Shown: piece by piece, positions 45,358-53,301 of the stretch | Layout of the letters: each line of letters begins with the position of its first letter | Position numbering within the stretch: the stretch's first letter is position 1 | From: Jiella sonneratiae | GTDB taxonomy: Bacteria > Pseudomonadota > Alphaproteobacteria > Rhizobiales > Rhizobiaceae | Length of the DNA: 64,000 nucleotides | Direction: 5' to 3' | Assembly (NCBI RefSeq): GCF_017353515.1 | Contig: NZ_JAFMPY010000005.1 | Coordinates: forward strand, 124,001 to 188,000 | Position numbers and translations under genes: made by a program | Notes under the pieces: generated by a model | Databases searched by the model: none | What the model was told of the DNA's origin: nothing | What the model saw: only the letters and a program-made list of their open reading frames with translations

Positions 45358-45442
45358 CCTGTTGCTCTCCCTTCTCGTCGCTTTCGGCCCGGCATGATGG
45401 CCCGGGGCCCGTCGTCCGGCATCGCACAGGGCCGTCCGACAA

Positions 45443-45458
45443 TCAACGTATACGTCGC
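45443..45458. promoter_or_regulatory. Candidate GntR operator upstream of the SDR-FAH unit
   Basis: TCAACGTATACGTCGC contains the palindrome ACGTATACGT at 45446-45455. It matches the tctC site at 14 consecutive bases. It lies between the gntR 3' end and the SDR start. Confidence 0.7.
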
Positions 45459-45490
45459 GGTCATCCCGGTCCGCCCCACGCTGCCCGCAA

Positions 45491-46294
45491 TCAGCCGCCG
45501 GCGGGAAACCCGCCGGCCTGACGCCGCAGCAGGAACAGCGCCGTGCGGTCGGCGCGCTCGCGGTGCTGGGCGTGCAGATGGGTGGCGAGGCGCTCGTCGC
45601 GACCCCGGATCGCCTCGAAGATCGCCCGGTGCTCGCGGTCGGACTGGGTCGGCCGCGGCCTCAGCTTCACGATCGCCATGTGGGCGCGGTACTGCTGGTC
45701 CCAGCACAGTCTGAGCGCCCCCTGCAGCCGGCGATTGCCGCACAGGCCGACGAGTTCGGAATGGAAGACGTTGTCGAGATGCGACCACTGCACGATGTCG
45801 CCGCGCGCCGTCTCCCGCTCCATCTGGTCGAGCAGGCCGGCGAGGCGGCGGGTCTCGTCCTCGCCGAGGCCGCGCCGCGCCAGAAGCCCGGCGGCCTTGA
45901 CCTCGAGCGGCGACAGGACGTCGTAGATCTGGGCGAGATCGTCGAGCGACTGCGACTTGACGGTGATGCCGTGGCGCGGCCGCACCTCGACGAGGTCCTC
46001 TTCCTCGAGCCTTATCAGCGCCTCGCGCACCGGCGTGCGCGACAGGCTGAGAAGCGAGGCGACCTCGGCCTCCAGCAGCTTGGTTCCCGGCGGCAGGCGG
46101 CCTTCGAGAATGCGGAACTTCAGGTCGTGATAGGCCCGGTCGCGGGCCGGCATGCGGGCGACGCCGGCGAGCGTCGGCCGCGGCCGCGAACCGCCCGGCG
46201 CCGGCTGCTGCCGGCGCTGGCGCGCCCCGTCCGCGGCGCCATCGTCGCGCGGGGCGGCCGCCTCGTCGCGATCTCCGGGCTTCATCTCCGACAT
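45491..46294 (-). CDS. GntR family transcriptional regulator with FCD domain
   Basis: This DNA-binding repressor or activator of the FadR subgroup has 267 residues. After an Arg/Pro-rich N-terminal 45 residues comes the winged helix (AYHDLKFRILEGRLPPGTKL, LLSLSRTPVREALIRLEEED). The all-helical FCD domain with its metal or ligand site (HLDNVFHSELVGLCGN, DREHRAIFEAIRGRDERLAT) follows. FCD regulators usually sense a pathway carboxylate. It is embedded in the sugar-acid island, and three near-identical GTATAC sites nearby are its obvious candidate targets. Confidence 0.92.
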   Translation of the reverse strand: MSEMKPGDRDEAAAPRDDGAADGARQRRQQPAPGGSRPRPTLAGVARMPARDRAYHDLKFRILEGRLPPGTKLLEAEVASLLSLSRTPVREALIRLEEEDLVEVRPRHGITVKSQSLDDLAQIYDVLSPLEVKAAGLLARRGLGEDETRRLAGLLDQMERETARGDIVQWSHLDNVFHSELVGLCGNRRLQGALRLCWDQQYRAHMAIVKLRPRPTQSDREHRAIFEAIRGRDERLATHLHAQHRERADRTALFLLRRQAGGFPAGG

Positions 46295-46346
46295 GGTGCC
46301 ATCACGCCCGCATTCCCGCGGTCTCCCTGCCCCTCGCGTCCCGCCT

Positions 46347-47243
46347 CTACGCCTTGCCCCGCCCGACGCCGTTCAGTTCCGCGACGATGTCGGCGAGGGT
46401 CGGCAGGTAGCCGCTGCCGTGGCCGGTCGCCTCGGCCGTCGCCAGCGTGTTCTTGACCACCGACGAGACGTTGCTCGCGATGCCGCTCTCGTTGGCGAGC
46501 GACACCAGATAGCGCATGTCCTTGTGGGCGTTTCTCAGGGTGAACTTGTGGGCGTTCGGATCGCCGCCGACGACGTAGTTCATGAAGGTCTGGTAGAAGC
46601 CGCAGTCCATCCGCCCGCCGCCGATCACCGAATGGAAGACCTCCGCCGAGACGCCGCCCTTTGCGCCGATGGCGAGCGCCTCGGAATAGATCGCGGCATA
46701 GCCGAGCGAGAGGAAGTTGTTGAGGAGCTTCATGGTGTGGCCGGCGCCGGTCTCGCCGACCCTGACCACCTTGCCGCCGATGACGTCGAGAAGCGGCTTC
46801 ACCTTTTCGAACACCGCCTCGCTCGCCCCCACCATGACGTCGAGATTGCCGTCCCAGGCCTCCTTCGGCGTGCGCGACAGCGGCGCGTCGACGAGGCTGA
46901 TGCCGCTCGCATGGCAGCGCTCGGCAAGGCTGCGGGTCGAGACCGGATTGGCGGTGGAGGTGTCGACGATGGTCGCGACCGGTCCCTTTGCCGAGAGGAT
47001 CTGCCCGACCACCTCTTCGACCTCGGGACTGCCGGGCAGGCAAAGGAAGACGATCTTCGCGGTGGAAGCGATGGCCGCGACGCCGTCCGCCTCGGATGCT
47101 CCACGTGAAACAAGGTCGTCGATCGGCTCGCGGTTGCGATGGGCGAGGACGCTCAGCGGGTAGCCGGCCTCGACGAGGTTCTTCGCCATGCCGTGGCCCA
47201 TCAGGCCGGCGCCGATGAATCCGATCCGGGGTTTGTCGGTCAT
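46347..47243 (-). CDS. NAD(P)-dependent oxidoreductase, 3-hydroxyisobutyrate/6PGDH family
   Basis: This beta-hydroxyacid dehydrogenase of 298 residues has the cofactor motif IGFIGAGLMGHGMAKNLVEA, the substrate loop LVDAPLSRTPKEAWDG and the catalytic Lys in GAGHTMKLLNNFLSLG. Related enzymes act on threonate, tartronate semialdehyde or 3-hydroxyisobutyrate. Next to a DenD-like gene, a sugar-acid role such as L-threonate oxidation is plausible. The separate mmsB at 54451 makes a second valine-pathway enzyme less likely. A degenerate parS-like sequence lies in its codons. Confidence 0.88.
   Translation of the reverse strand: MTDKPRIGFIGAGLMGHGMAKNLVEAGYPLSVLAHRNREPIDDLVSRGASEADGVAAIASTAKIVFLCLPGSPEVEEVVGQILSAKGPVATIVDTSTANPVSTRSLAERCHASGISLVDAPLSRTPKEAWDGNLDVMVGASEAVFEKVKPLLDVIGGKVVRVGETGAGHTMKLLNNFLSLGYAAIYSEALAIGAKGGVSAEVFHSVIGGGRMDCGFYQTFMNYVVGGDPNAHKFTLRNAHKDMRYLVSLANESGIASNVSSVVKNTLATAEATGHGSGYLPTLADIVAELNGVGRGKA
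47097..47112. promoter_or_regulatory. Degenerate parS-like sequence
   Basis: TGCTCCACGTGAAACA matches the 16-bp parS consensus at 14 positions, with both mismatches in the left half. It lies about 45 kb from parAB, inside a coding sequence. It may be a weak ParB site or chance. Confidence 0.35.
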
Positions 47244-47567
47244 GGGGTGGCTCTCCGGTGGTTGCTTCTTGTGCTTGCTTCTCGTCGATCGACAATCCTG
47301 CGTCCGACTTCGAAAGGTCGTGCGAGGCACCCCCCTCTGCCTGCCGGCATCTCCCCCACAAGGGGGAGATCGGTGTGAGGAAGGCTAGCGCCCTATTTGT
47401 CGAACGTCTGTGCATATCGCGGTTCATGACAGGCGAGGGTGAACGCAACCGCAGGATCGATCTCCCCCCTTGTGGGGGAGATGTCCGGCAGGACAGAGGG
47501 GGGTAACCCGGCGCGATGCCTGCCCGGAAAGGCGCGGCGGCGCGCGCGCCGGCTGACGTCCGTCCGC
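47244..47567. other. Intergenic region holding palindromic copy D
   Basis: The 324 bp between the DenD-like gene and the 6PGDH-family gene are mostly repeat copy D (47329-47504). No gene or operator-like GTATAC site was seen, consistent with the two genes sharing one transcript. Confidence 0.65.
47329..47504. repeat. Palindromic element, copy D
   Basis: Arms at 47329-47371 and 47459-47504 are inverted and match copies A-C, with the CACAAG/CTTGTG loop variant also found in copy B. Confidence 0.92.
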
Positions 47568-48551
47568 TCAAGCACCCCGTCCCCGCCCTGCCTCGTCGGC
47601 GATGTGGGCGCGGACGATGTCGGCGAAGCTCGCATCGGCCGAGAAGCCGACGCTTTCGGCGCGGCTCGCATCGAAGGTCCGCGGCCAGCCGGCGACGATC
47701 TTCTCGATTACCGCGTCGGGCTCGCGGCGGATGCGTGCCGCCACCTCGTCGCCGGCGACCTCGCGCAGCGCCTCGATCATCTCGGCGATGGTCACCGACA
47801 GGCCCGGCATGGTCAGGCAGCGGCGCGACCCGAGCACGTCGGTGTCCATGGTCGCGGCATGCATTAGGAAGCCGACCGCCGAGGCCGGGCTCGCCACCCA
47901 GTGCCGCACGTCGTCGGCGACCGGCAGGATCGCCTCCTCGCCGGCGAGCGGCTCGCGGATGATGCCCGAGAAGAAGCTCGAGGCGGCCTTGTTCGGCTTG
48001 CCGGGCCTGACGACGATGGTCGGCAGGCGGATGCCGACGCCGTCGACGAAGCCCTTGCGGCTGTAGTCGTTGAGAAGCAGCTCCGAGATCGCCTTCTGGG
48101 TGCCGTAGCTGGTCAGCGGCGCCGAGAGGAAGGTCTCGCCGATCGGCTCCTCGAAGGGCGCGCCGAAGACCGCGATCGAGGAGGTGAAGACGAGGCGCGG
48201 GCGATAGTTGTCGCCCTGGCTGCGGATCGCCTCGAGCAGGTTGGTCATGCCGCCCTGATTGATGCGGTAGCCCTTGTCGAAATCCGCCTCGGCCTCGCCG
48301 GAGACGATCGCCGCGAGGTGGAAGATCATGTCCGGACGCCGGGCGACGAGCGCCTCGACCGTCGCCTCGTCGGAAATGTCGCCGGCCTCAGCCGTCAGCG
48401 CGATGGTCTCCGGAGCGGCGATCGCCGGCTCGACGACGTCGAAGGCGTCGATCGCGGTGATCGTCTCGCCAGCGATCTTTCGTTCCGCGACGAGCCGGTC
48501 GATCAGCCGCCGCCCCACCATGCCGGCCGCGCCGAGCACCAGTATCCGCAT
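47568..48551 (-). CDS. NAD-dependent epimerase/dehydratase family protein, D-erythronate dehydrogenase-like
   Basis: This extended SDR of 327 residues has the cofactor motif ILVLGAAGMVGRRLIDRLVA, DMIFHLAAIVSGEAEADFDK, the SSIAVFG Ser and the YGTQKAISELLLNDYSRKG active-site pair. Sequence features match DenD-type D-erythronate dehydrogenases. The usual partners of DenD, a DUF1537 sugar-acid kinase and an isomerase, are absent, so the natural substrate may be a different sugar acid. Confidence 0.85.
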   Translation of the reverse strand: MRILVLGAAGMVGRRLIDRLVAERKIAGETITAIDAFDVVEPAIAAPETIALTAEAGDISDEATVEALVARRPDMIFHLAAIVSGEAEADFDKGYRINQGGMTNLLEAIRSQGDNYRPRLVFTSSIAVFGAPFEEPIGETFLSAPLTSYGTQKAISELLLNDYSRKGFVDGVGIRLPTIVVRPGKPNKAASSFFSGIIREPLAGEEAILPVADDVRHWVASPASAVGFLMHAATMDTDVLGSRRCLTMPGLSVTIAEMIEALREVAGDEVAARIRREPDAVIEKIVAGWPRTFDASRAESVGFSADASFADIVRAHIADEAGRGRGA

Positions 48552-48631
48552 GTCGTTCCTCCCTTCTCGTGACGCTCATCTCCCCCGAAGGGATCCATGG
48601 CGTCTATGAACCGCGCAAGAGGTGCGCCGCT

Positions 48632-48675
48632 ATCCCCTCTGGGCTGCCGCCCATCTCCCCCGCAAGGGGGAAGAT
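48632..48675. repeat. Palindromic element, single arm (copy E)
   Basis: One arm with the inner ATCTCCCCC-GCAA-GGGGGAAGAT hairpin and the CCCCTCTGGG edge is present. The partner arm is missing, so this is a decayed or partial element. Confidence 0.8.
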
Positions 48676-48774
48676 CCGATCGCGTTCGTCATCGTCGCCT
48701 CGTCGGCTGCGACGACGACGCTCCGGCAGCCGTCTCAACGCCTGGCCTTTCCGGAAAAGGAAACGGCCCCAACG

Positions 48775-48809
48775 CTTCGTCATCCCAGGTCAAGCCCGGG
48801 ACGACGAAG
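48775..48809. repeat. Hairpin repeat related to the second cobN palindrome
   Basis: CTTCGTC at 48775-48781 pairs with GACGAAG at 48803-48809. The inner part (ATCCCAGGTCAAGCCCGGGA) is a one-base variant of the 28858-28878 palindrome. Confidence 0.75.
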
Positions 48810-48902
48810 GTGAGGGGCCTTCGTCCAATCCGGAAAGTCCGATCATCCTCCTCGAACTGTCGAGACCTCATCCGGCCCCTTCAGGCCCACAAAAATACCG
48901 TC

Positions 48903-49655
48903 CTACAGCGACCACCCGCCGTCGATGAGCTGCGTCGTCCCCGTCGTGAAGGCGCTCTCGTCGGACGCGAGATAGACCGCGAGATGGGCGATCTCGGCGG
49001 CCCGGCCGATGCGGCCCATGGGCTGGCGCTCGACGAACATCGCGCGCGCCTTGTCGGCGCCGCCGACGCTCTTGCCGAGTTCGGCGATGCGCCCGTCGAG
49101 CGACGGCGATTCGATCGTGCCGGGGCAGATGGCGTTGCAGCGGATGCCCCGGCTGATGAAGTCGACGGCGACGGAGCGGGTGAGGCCGATGACGGCCGCC
49201 TTGGTCGCCATGTAGACGTAGCGGTTCGGCGCCGCTTTGATCGAGGATGCGGCGGACGACATGTTGATGATCGAGCCGCCGCCCTTTTCCAGCATGCGCG
49301 GCAGAAGCGCCGAGATCGTCCGGTGCATCGCCTTGACGTTCAGCTCGAAGGAGAAGTCCCAGGCCTTCTCGTCGCAGTCGAGAACGGTGCCGTGATGGAC
49401 GTAGCCGGCGCAGTTGAACAGGATGTCGGGCGTCTCGATGCCGGCGAGATAGCTCTCGACGGCGGCGGTGTCGGTGACGTCGAGGGCGGCGAGGCTGGCC
49501 TTGCCGGCGTGGTCGAGGCCGGTCAGCTTCTGGGCGTCGAGGTCGGTGGCGTAGACCGTCGCGCCCTCGGCGAGGAAGGCTTCGGCGACCGCCCGGCCGA
49601 TGCCCTGTCCGGCGGCGGTGCACAGGGCGATCTTGCCTTCGAGGCGTCCTGTCAT
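48903..49655 (-). CDS. SDR family oxidoreductase, BDH2/2-keto-3-deoxy-L-fuconate dehydrogenase-like
   Basis: This SDR of 250 residues resembles the DHRS6/BDH2 group and bacterial 2-keto-3-deoxy-L-fuconate 4-dehydrogenases. Key segments are ALCTAAGQGIGRAVAEAFLA, the shared LFNCAGYVHHGTVLDCDEKA, INMSSAASSIKAAPNRYVYM, the Y-x3-K in YMATK, and the ESAFTTGTTQLIDGGWSL end. It lies about 100 bp downstream of the IlvD dehydratase on the same strand. Oxidation of the dehydratase product at C4 is the natural inference. Confidence 0.9.
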   Translation of the reverse strand: MTGRLEGKIALCTAAGQGIGRAVAEAFLAEGATVYATDLDAQKLTGLDHAGKASLAALDVTDTAAVESYLAGIETPDILFNCAGYVHHGTVLDCDEKAWDFSFELNVKAMHRTISALLPRMLEKGGGSIINMSSAASSIKAAPNRYVYMATKAAVIGLTRSVAVDFISRGIRCNAICPGTIESPSLDGRIAELGKSVGGADKARAMFVERQPMGRIGRAAEIAHLAVYLASDESAFTTGTTQLIDGGWSL

Positions 49656-49758
49656 TGCGGCATTCCTTCACTCTCGTTGGCGCCGGCGCCGGCCCTGCGG
49701 CGGGCCTGCCCGGACGCCCGGTGGCGGCGTGTGCCGCCCGATCGGCCGGAGGATCCGG

Positions 49759-51579
49759 TCAGTGGTTGTCGCGCGGCACCTTCGGCATGTCGCCATGGGC
49801 GCCGCCCTGGGCGAGGCGCTGGTAGGTGACGGCCGGCTGCAGCACCATGCCGGTCTCGAACTGCGAGACGATGCCGCGCTGGATCTCCTGCCAGGGCGTC
49901 TGGTTGGCGGGGAAGTGGTAGCCGCCCCCGGCCTCCAGCGCGCTCCGGCGCGATTTCAGCTCGTCCTCGGAAATCAGGATGTCGGCGGTGCCGCGGCCGA
50001 TGTCGATACGCACCTTGTCGCCGGTCCGGAGCAGCGCCAGGCCGCCGCCTGCCGCCGCCTCCGGCGAGGCGTTGAGGATCGAGGGCGAACCCGACGTGCC
50101 GGACTGACGGCCGTCGCCGATGCAGGGCAGCTCGGTGATGCCGCGCTTGATGAGGTAATCGGGCGCGCGCATGTTCACCACCTCGGCCCCGCCCGGATAG
50201 CCGATCGGCCCGGCGCCGCGCATGAACAGCACCGAGTTCTCGTCGATTTCGAGCGCCGGATCGTCGATGCGGTGGTGATAGTCCTCCGGCCCGTCGAAGA
50301 CGATCGCCTTGCCCTCGAAGGCCATCGGATCGGCGGGGTTCTCCAGATAGCGCTTGCGAAAACCCGGCGAGACCACCGACAGCTTCATGATCGCCGAGGA
50401 GAAGAGGTTGCCCTTCAGCACCCGGAAGCCGGCATGGGGCTTCAGCGGATTGTCGAAGCGCCGGATGACGTTCTCGTCCTCGATGACGGCGCCGCGATAG
50501 TTCTCGCCGACGGTCCGGCCGTTGACGGTCATCGCGGCTTCGTGGATCAGGCCCTTCTCGATCAGCTGGCCCATCACCGCCGGCACGCCGCCGGCATGGT
50601 AGTAGTCCTCGCCGAGATATTCGCCGGCCGGCTGCAGATTGACCAGAAGGGGGATCTCCTCGCCATAGGTCTGCCAGTCGTCGATCGTGAGCTCGACGCC
50701 GACGTGGCGGGCCAGCGCGTTGAGATGGATCGGCGCGTTGGTCGAACCGCCGATCGCCGAATTGACGCGGATGGCGTTGACGAAGGATTCGCGGGTGAGG
50801 ATGTCGGTCGGCTTGAGATCCTCGTGCACCATTTCGACGATGCGCTTGCCGGTGAGGTAGGAGATCTCCTGGCGGTCGCGATAGGGCGCGGGGATCGCCG
50901 CCGAGCCCGGCAGCTGCATGCCCAGCGCCTCGGCCAGCGAATTCATCGTCGAGGCCGTGCCCATGGTGTTGCAGTAGCCCGTCGAGGGCGCCGAGGAGGC
51001 GACCAGCTTGACGAAGCCCGGATAGTCGATCTCGCCGGCGGCCATCATCTCGCGGGCCTTCCAGACGATGGTGCCCGAGCCGGTGCGCTGGCCGCGGAAC
51101 CAGCCGTTCAGCATCGGGCCGACGGAGAGTGCGATGGCCGGGATGTTGACGGTCGCCGCCGCCATCAGGCAGGCCGGCGTCGTCTTGTCGCAGCCGATGG
51201 TCAGCACCACGCCGTCGAGCGGATAGCCGTAGAGCAGTTCGACAAGGCCGAGATAGGCGAGGTTGCGGTCGAGCGAGGCGGTCGGGCGCTTGCCGGTCTC
51301 CTGGATCGGATGCACCGGAAACTCGACCGCGATGCCGCCGGCCTCGCGGATACCCTCGCGTACGCGCTTCGCCAGCTCCAGATGGTGGCGGTTGCAGGGG
51401 GAGAGGTCGGAGCCGGTCTGGGCGATGCCGATGATCGGCTTGCCGGACTGCAGCTCGTCCTGGCTGAGGCCGAAATTCAGATAGCGCTCCAGATACAGCG
51501 CCGTCATGTCGGGATTGTCGGGATTGTCGAACCACGCGCGCGATCGGAGCGGGGTTTTCAGCGAAGTGCGATCGGTCAT
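49759..51579 (-). CDS. IlvD/Edd family sugar-acid dehydratase
   Basis: This iron-sulfur aldonate dehydratase of 606 residues converts a sugar acid to its 2-keto-3-deoxy derivative. Candidate cluster cysteines are in [26 protein letters not shown] and [32 protein letters not shown] is the C-terminal family block. Length and motifs place it with arabonate/xylonate-type dehydratases rather than IlvD of branched-chain synthesis. The start at 51579 ([11 protein letters not shown]) is chosen; 23 upstream codons are unlike the family. An operator-like GTATAC site lies about 60 bp upstream. It opens the largest unit of the sugar-acid island. Confidence 0.92.
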   Translation of the reverse strand: MTDRTSLKTPLRSRAWFDNPDNPDMTALYLERYLNFGLSQDELQSGKPIIGIAQTGSDLSPCNRHHLELAKRVREGIREAGGIAVEFPVHPIQETGKRPTASLDRNLAYLGLVELLYGYPLDGVVLTIGCDKTTPACLMAAATVNIPAIALSVGPMLNGWFRGQRTGSGTIVWKAREMMAAGEIDYPGFVKLVASSAPSTGYCNTMGTASTMNSLAEALGMQLPGSAAIPAPYRDRQEISYLTGKRIVEMVHEDLKPTDILTRESFVNAIRVNSAIGGSTNAPIHLNALARHVGVELTIDDWQTYGEEIPLLVNLQPAGEYLGEDYYHAGGVPAVMGQLIEKGLIHEAAMTVNGRTVGENYRGAVIEDENVIRRFDNPLKPHAGFRVLKGNLFSSAIMKLSVVSPGFRKRYLENPADPMAFEGKAIVFDGPEDYHHRIDDPALEIDENSVLFMRGAGPIGYPGGAEVVNMRAPDYLIKRGITELPCIGDGRQSGTSGSPSILNASPEAAAGGGLALLRTGDKVRIDIGRGTADILISEDELKSRRSALEAGGGYHFPANQTPWQEIQRGIVSQFETGMVLQPAVTYQRLAQGGAHGDMPKVPRDNH

Positions 51580-51635
51580 TGCGGCTCCCGGCCCGTCTGC
51601 CCTCTCGGTGGGCGACGGCCTTCTCTTGTCTCGAA

Positions 51636-51651
51636 ACGACGTATACAATAA
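51636..51651. promoter_or_regulatory. Candidate GntR operator upstream of the sugar-acid dehydratase gene
   Basis: On the minus strand this reads TTATTGTATACGTC; it shares GTATACGTC with the sites before tctC and before the SDR. It lies about 60 bp before the start codon, where a repressor would block transcription. Confidence 0.65.
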
Positions 51652-51864
51652 CCGCCGGGCAGCGCAAAGCCTTCCGCGCGTCCAGGCGCCGCGTCGGGCC
51701 CGCAGCGGCGCGGCGGCGGGCCGAACCCGCCTCCTGCGCGGGCGCTGCGGAGCGGGCCGCTCGCGCCCCCTGCCGTTGCAACCTGCGCATACGCAAGGAG
51801 CGGCCTTTCTTCGAGACGTGCCAAGAGCCGGGTCCGGATCGGCGTTTCCCCGAGGGATCGGACG

Positions 51865-52260
51865 TCACAGGCTGCCGAAGACGAGGCCCTGGCCGAGCAG
51901 CACGACCAGCCAGTGGCCGGCCTCGATGGCCGTCAGGTCCCAGCCGAAGCCGAGGAAGCGCTGGCTGACCGCCACGGTGGTCGCCACGAAGCCGAGCCAG
52001 AGGGCGAGTGCCGAGAGGACGGCGTCCGGCAGCGAGACGGTCGGAAAATGCGCGAGAAGCAAGGCGAAGACCGCCGCCATGACGAATTCGGACAGGGCGG
52101 CGAGGGCGATGTTGCCCGTCCGCGCGGCGGTGCCGTGATCTTCGGTACGGGCCGCGCGCTGCCAACTGCGGGCGAAGGCCGTATACCAGATCGTCCCCAC
52201 GATCATCGAGACCACCGTCGCCAGGACGATGGCGAAAACATCGATCGCCGCCAGCGACAT
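51865..52260 (-). CDS. DUF1761 family membrane protein
   Basis: The 131-residue protein has four hydrophobic helices. The IVGTIWYTAFARSWQRAARTE segment after helix one and the C-terminal GHWLVVLLGQGLVFGSL are typical of DUF1761. Function is unknown. It starts at 52260 (MSLAAIDVFAIVLATVV). It is not obviously co-transcribed with the neighbouring genes. Confidence 0.8.
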   Translation of the reverse strand: MSLAAIDVFAIVLATVVSMIVGTIWYTAFARSWQRAARTEDHGTAARTGNIALAALSEFVMAAVFALLLAHFPTVSLPDAVLSALALWLGFVATTVAVSQRFLGFGWDLTAIEAGHWLVVLLGQGLVFGSL

Positions 52261-52383
52261 CGGTCCCCGGTCCCCTCGCTGCCCCCGGATTCGACCATGC
52301 TGAAGCCATGCTCGTTCGTCAACCGAGCATGACCGTTTCGACATGCAATGCGAATGGCAGGCCCGCCATTGCCCGTGTCGGCG

Positions 52384-53064
52384 CTAGGCCGGCCGTCGCC
52401 AGCCCCAGACGTCGACCCGCTTGATCTCCTGGTCCTCCAGCGCCCGGCTGACGGCGACGCGATATTCGGCGCGGTGGACGAGATGCGGGCGCGGCAGATA
52501 GGCCCGGCCGGGATCGCCGAGGAGGATCTCGACGCCCGCGGCCGCGAGCCGGTCGAACCAGGGAATGAGCGCCGCGGCCATCGCGCGGTCGTAGAAGACG
52601 TCGCCGGCAAGCAGGATGTCGGCCTCGACCGGCCCGCCGACGAGATCGTCACCGACAAAATCGAGGCGTTCGGAGGCTGCCTCCGGCGCAAGGTTCAGCG
52701 CCGCGTTCAGCCGCAAAGCGGTGGCGGCGAAGGGATCGACGTCGGCGGCGGCGACCCGCGCGGCGCCGGCACGGAGCGCAGCGATGGCGACGAGGCCGGA
52801 GCCGGTGGCGAAATCGACGACGGCGCGGCCGGCGACCGCCTCGGGATGGTCGAGGACGTAGCGGGCGAGGCCCTGGCCGCCCGCCCAGGCGAAGGCCCAG
52901 AAGGGCGGCGGCAGGCCGAGGGCTTCGAGCTCCGCCTCGGTCTTCAGCCAGATGTCGTGGGCCTCCGAGGCGACGTGGAGGCGGATCTCCGGCACGTGCG
53001 GCGGCGCGGCGACGGCGGTGTTTTCGAGGATGAAGGCCTTTGCCCGCAGGGGATCGAGTGTCAT
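52384..53064 (-). CDS. Class I methyltransferase, ETF-beta lysine methyltransferase (METTL20) homologue
   Basis: This SAM-dependent methyltransferase of 226 residues has features of the METTL20/PrmA-related group: PPPFWAFAWAGGQGLARYVL, VVDFATGSGLVAIAA (SAM loop), ADVDPFAATALRLNAALN, LLAGDVFYDRAMA and EILLGDPGRAYLPRP. Characterised members in animals and alphaproteobacteria methylate lysines of the electron-transfer flavoprotein beta chain. No etfAB lies in the window, so the target is inferred from family only. Confidence 0.82.
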   Translation of the reverse strand: MTLDPLRAKAFILENTAVAAPPHVPEIRLHVASEAHDIWLKTEAELEALGLPPPFWAFAWAGGQGLARYVLDHPEAVAGRAVVDFATGSGLVAIAALRAGAARVAAADVDPFAATALRLNAALNLAPEAASERLDFVGDDLVGGPVEADILLAGDVFYDRAMAAALIPWFDRLAAAGVEILLGDPGRAYLPRPHLVHRAEYRVAVSRALEDQEIKRVDVWGWRRPA

Positions 53065-53301
53065 CGCGGTTTCATCCCTGCGGCGGCGCCCCGCCCTCTG
53101 TCGTCCTGCCGAAGCCGGCGGCCGGGCTTGCCGGAATCGGCCGTCGCGGCCGTCGCCCGGCGCGGCGCCGGCCGCCCCCGGGCAGCCTTACGGACCGGAT
53201 CGCCCCCCGGGGGCGCCCTTCCTATCGCCGCAAGCCTGCGGATGGACAAGCCCGGCGGCGGCGACATGTTGGCCGGAAGAGAGTGGAAGGAGCGGCCAAA
53301 A

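Larger units (their letters stand above)
48552..48902. other. Intergenic region with repeat remnants
   Basis: These 351 bp hold a single arm of the palindromic element (48632-48675), a short look-alike at 48577-48592, and a separate hairpin repeat at 48775-48809. No gene was found. Confidence 0.65.

Noticed and set aside
51652-51864. Possible small gene between the dehydratase and DUF1761
   Set aside because: Only Arg/Ala-rich frames without a ribosome-binding site or family resemblance were found.
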